This document shows positions 45,861 through 46,116 of a stretch of DNA of 46,116 nt, piece after piece. The position numbers were made by a program, and so were the translations under genes. The notes beneath the pieces are model-generated. The model searched no databases. It was given only the letters and a program-made list of their open reading frames with translations, and had not been told where the DNA came from. The stretch lies in the NCBI GenBank assembly GCA_030611805.1, contig JAUWPB010000005.1, positions 1-46,116 of the forward strand. Direction: 5' to 3'. The stretch comes from Nanobdellota archaeon (GTDB taxonomy: Archaea; Nanobdellota; Nanobdellia; Pacearchaeales; GW2011-AR1). Each line of letters opens with the position of its first letter. Within the stretch, counting starts at the first letter, position 1.

Positions 45861-45870
45861 ATTTATAAAT
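45861..45870 (+). promoter_or_regulatory. TATA box for the 45890 mini-gene
   Basis: ATTTATAAAT is centred 25 bases before ATG 45890, directly after the hisS stop. Confidence 0.5.
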
Positions 45871-45889
45871 GAATTTTCTATAAAAAAGC

Positions 45890-45997
45890 ATGGCAATTTT
45901 AAACAGATATAAAAATAAAATTCAAAAATTAGATGAAAAACAGATTCAAAGAAGATATAAAGGAGCTCACAAAAGAGGCTTTGGTGAATTCCTATAA
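45890..45997 (+). CDS. Small basic protein or truncated gene, 35 aa
   Basis: A leaderless start (TATA at -25) opens a 35-residue frame, MAILNRYKNKIQKLDEKQIQ followed by a basic part ending in KRGFGEFL. It stops inside a strong hairpin that borders the transposase end, so it may be the first part of a longer gene cut by an insertion. No family recognised. Confidence 0.4.
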   Translation: MAILNRYKNKIQKLDEKQIQRRYKGAHKRGFGEFL

Positions 45998-46007
45998 TCA
46001 CCAAAGC
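45978..46007. terminator. Perfect 10-bp hairpin at the edge of the transposase remnant
   Basis: GCTTTGGTGA (45978-45987) and TCACCAAAGC (45998-46007) are perfectly complementary with a 10-base loop. It could end transcription from both sides or be an end feature of the mobile element. Confidence 0.45.
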
Positions 46008-46116
46008 AGATAGAATTATTTTCCTGTCAATATTATAAGCAATTATTCTAAACAACAATTCTTTTTTCTGGGTTGCAAAAGATTTGCTAAGAATACAACT
46101 TCCATACTTTCTTTTT
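46008..46116 (-). CDS. IS transposase, C-terminal end only (truncated by window edge)
   Basis: From the right edge the minus strand reads KRKYGSCILSKSFATQKKEL and LLFRIIAYNIDR, which matches the ending of the left-edge transposase (KRKYGN...) and the relic at 20407-20570. The frame stays open past the hairpin and into hisS, so the natural stop has been lost or the element ends at the hairpin; the end I give is a guess. Catalytic residues lie outside the window. Confidence 0.6.

Noticed and set aside
45750-46058. Long minus-strand frame across the hisS 3' end
   Set aside because: Only the part next to the right edge is transposase-like; the rest is antisense to hisS and the mini-gene.
1-46116. 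CRISPR array or cas genes
   Set aside because: No regularly spaced direct repeats of CRISPR length and no Cas-like proteins were seen; the repeats found are dispersed single copies.

Overview
The window reads as a piece of an AT-rich archaeal genome, most likely a small-genome DPANN archaeon of the Woesearchaeota/Pacearchaeota type. The evidence is archaeal information-processing genes (aIF5B, L35Ae, L10e, transcription factor S, PC4-like coactivator, family B DNA polymerase, type 2 methionine aminopeptidase, CDC48), TATA boxes about 25 bases before many start codons (leaderless mRNAs), very tight gene packing, many short proteins, and a membrane-anchored secreted protein with the TGKSITGNVV-type segment that I associate with these lineages. 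The lineage call is inference; no rRNA gene is present.

Layout. 1-1.7 kb: end of a transposase, a winged-helix regulator, a small basic protein, tRNA-Lys(CTT) followed by a tRNA-like minihelix, and two transcription factor S paralogs tail to tail. 1.8-5.1 kb: an unknown DNA-binding-type gene with overlapping mini-ORFs, signal peptidase I, and a glycosyltransferase broken by one in-frame TAG. 5.2-9.2 kb: an accessory-looking island bounded by two copies of a hairpin element, holding small membrane and secreted proteins, a winged-helix regulator, a ribbon-helix-helix protein with a perfect palindrome, and a SWIM-zinc-finger transposase. 9.3-13.5 kb: a compact operon of two tiny membrane proteins, a zinc-ribbon/AbrB protein, an M23 peptidase and CDC48, then a response regulator. 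13.5-20.3 kb: methionine aminopeptidase, a toxin-antitoxin-like pair with its own operator, a PUA protein, an RNA m5C methyltransferase and the DNA polymerase with altered motifs A and B. 20.4-24.3 kb: transposase relic, PC4-like protein, thioredoxin-like/CcdA redox pair, an isolated Dph2 N-terminal domain and a very compact double UUCG-hairpin RNA candidate. 24.4-28.4 kb: translation genes and an unknown three-gene operon. 28.4-36.7 kb: nucleotidyltransferase-HEPN-like protein, an unusual TIM-barrel protein, disordered and coiled-coil proteins of unknown role, an ABC exporter and a JAMM-like protein. 36.8-46.1 kb: a phosphoribosyltransferase, NYN nuclease and C-terminally short GluRS run, a pilin, U32/Xer operon, HAD-like and MFS genes, then tRNA-His(GTG) next to an operon ending in hisS, and another transposase end.

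How the parts connect. Translation is the main theme: two tRNAs, GluRS, HisRS, aIF5B, two ribosomal proteins, rRNA/tRNA modification (NSUN-type enzyme beside a PUA protein, U32 protein) and protein maturation. Regulation seems mostly local: short repressors sit beside palindromes at 7636-7665 and 14501-14520, and many overlapping ATGA junctions suggest coupled translation. Strong Shine-Dalgarno sequences are seen before three membrane or secreted protein genes (5284, 6711, 39377), whereas most other first genes look leaderless. The most unusual items are the double UUCG-hairpin transcription unit (23720-23775), the polymerase motif changes, the GluRS lacking its anticodon-binding domain, the tRNA minihelix, and the dispersed repeat families.
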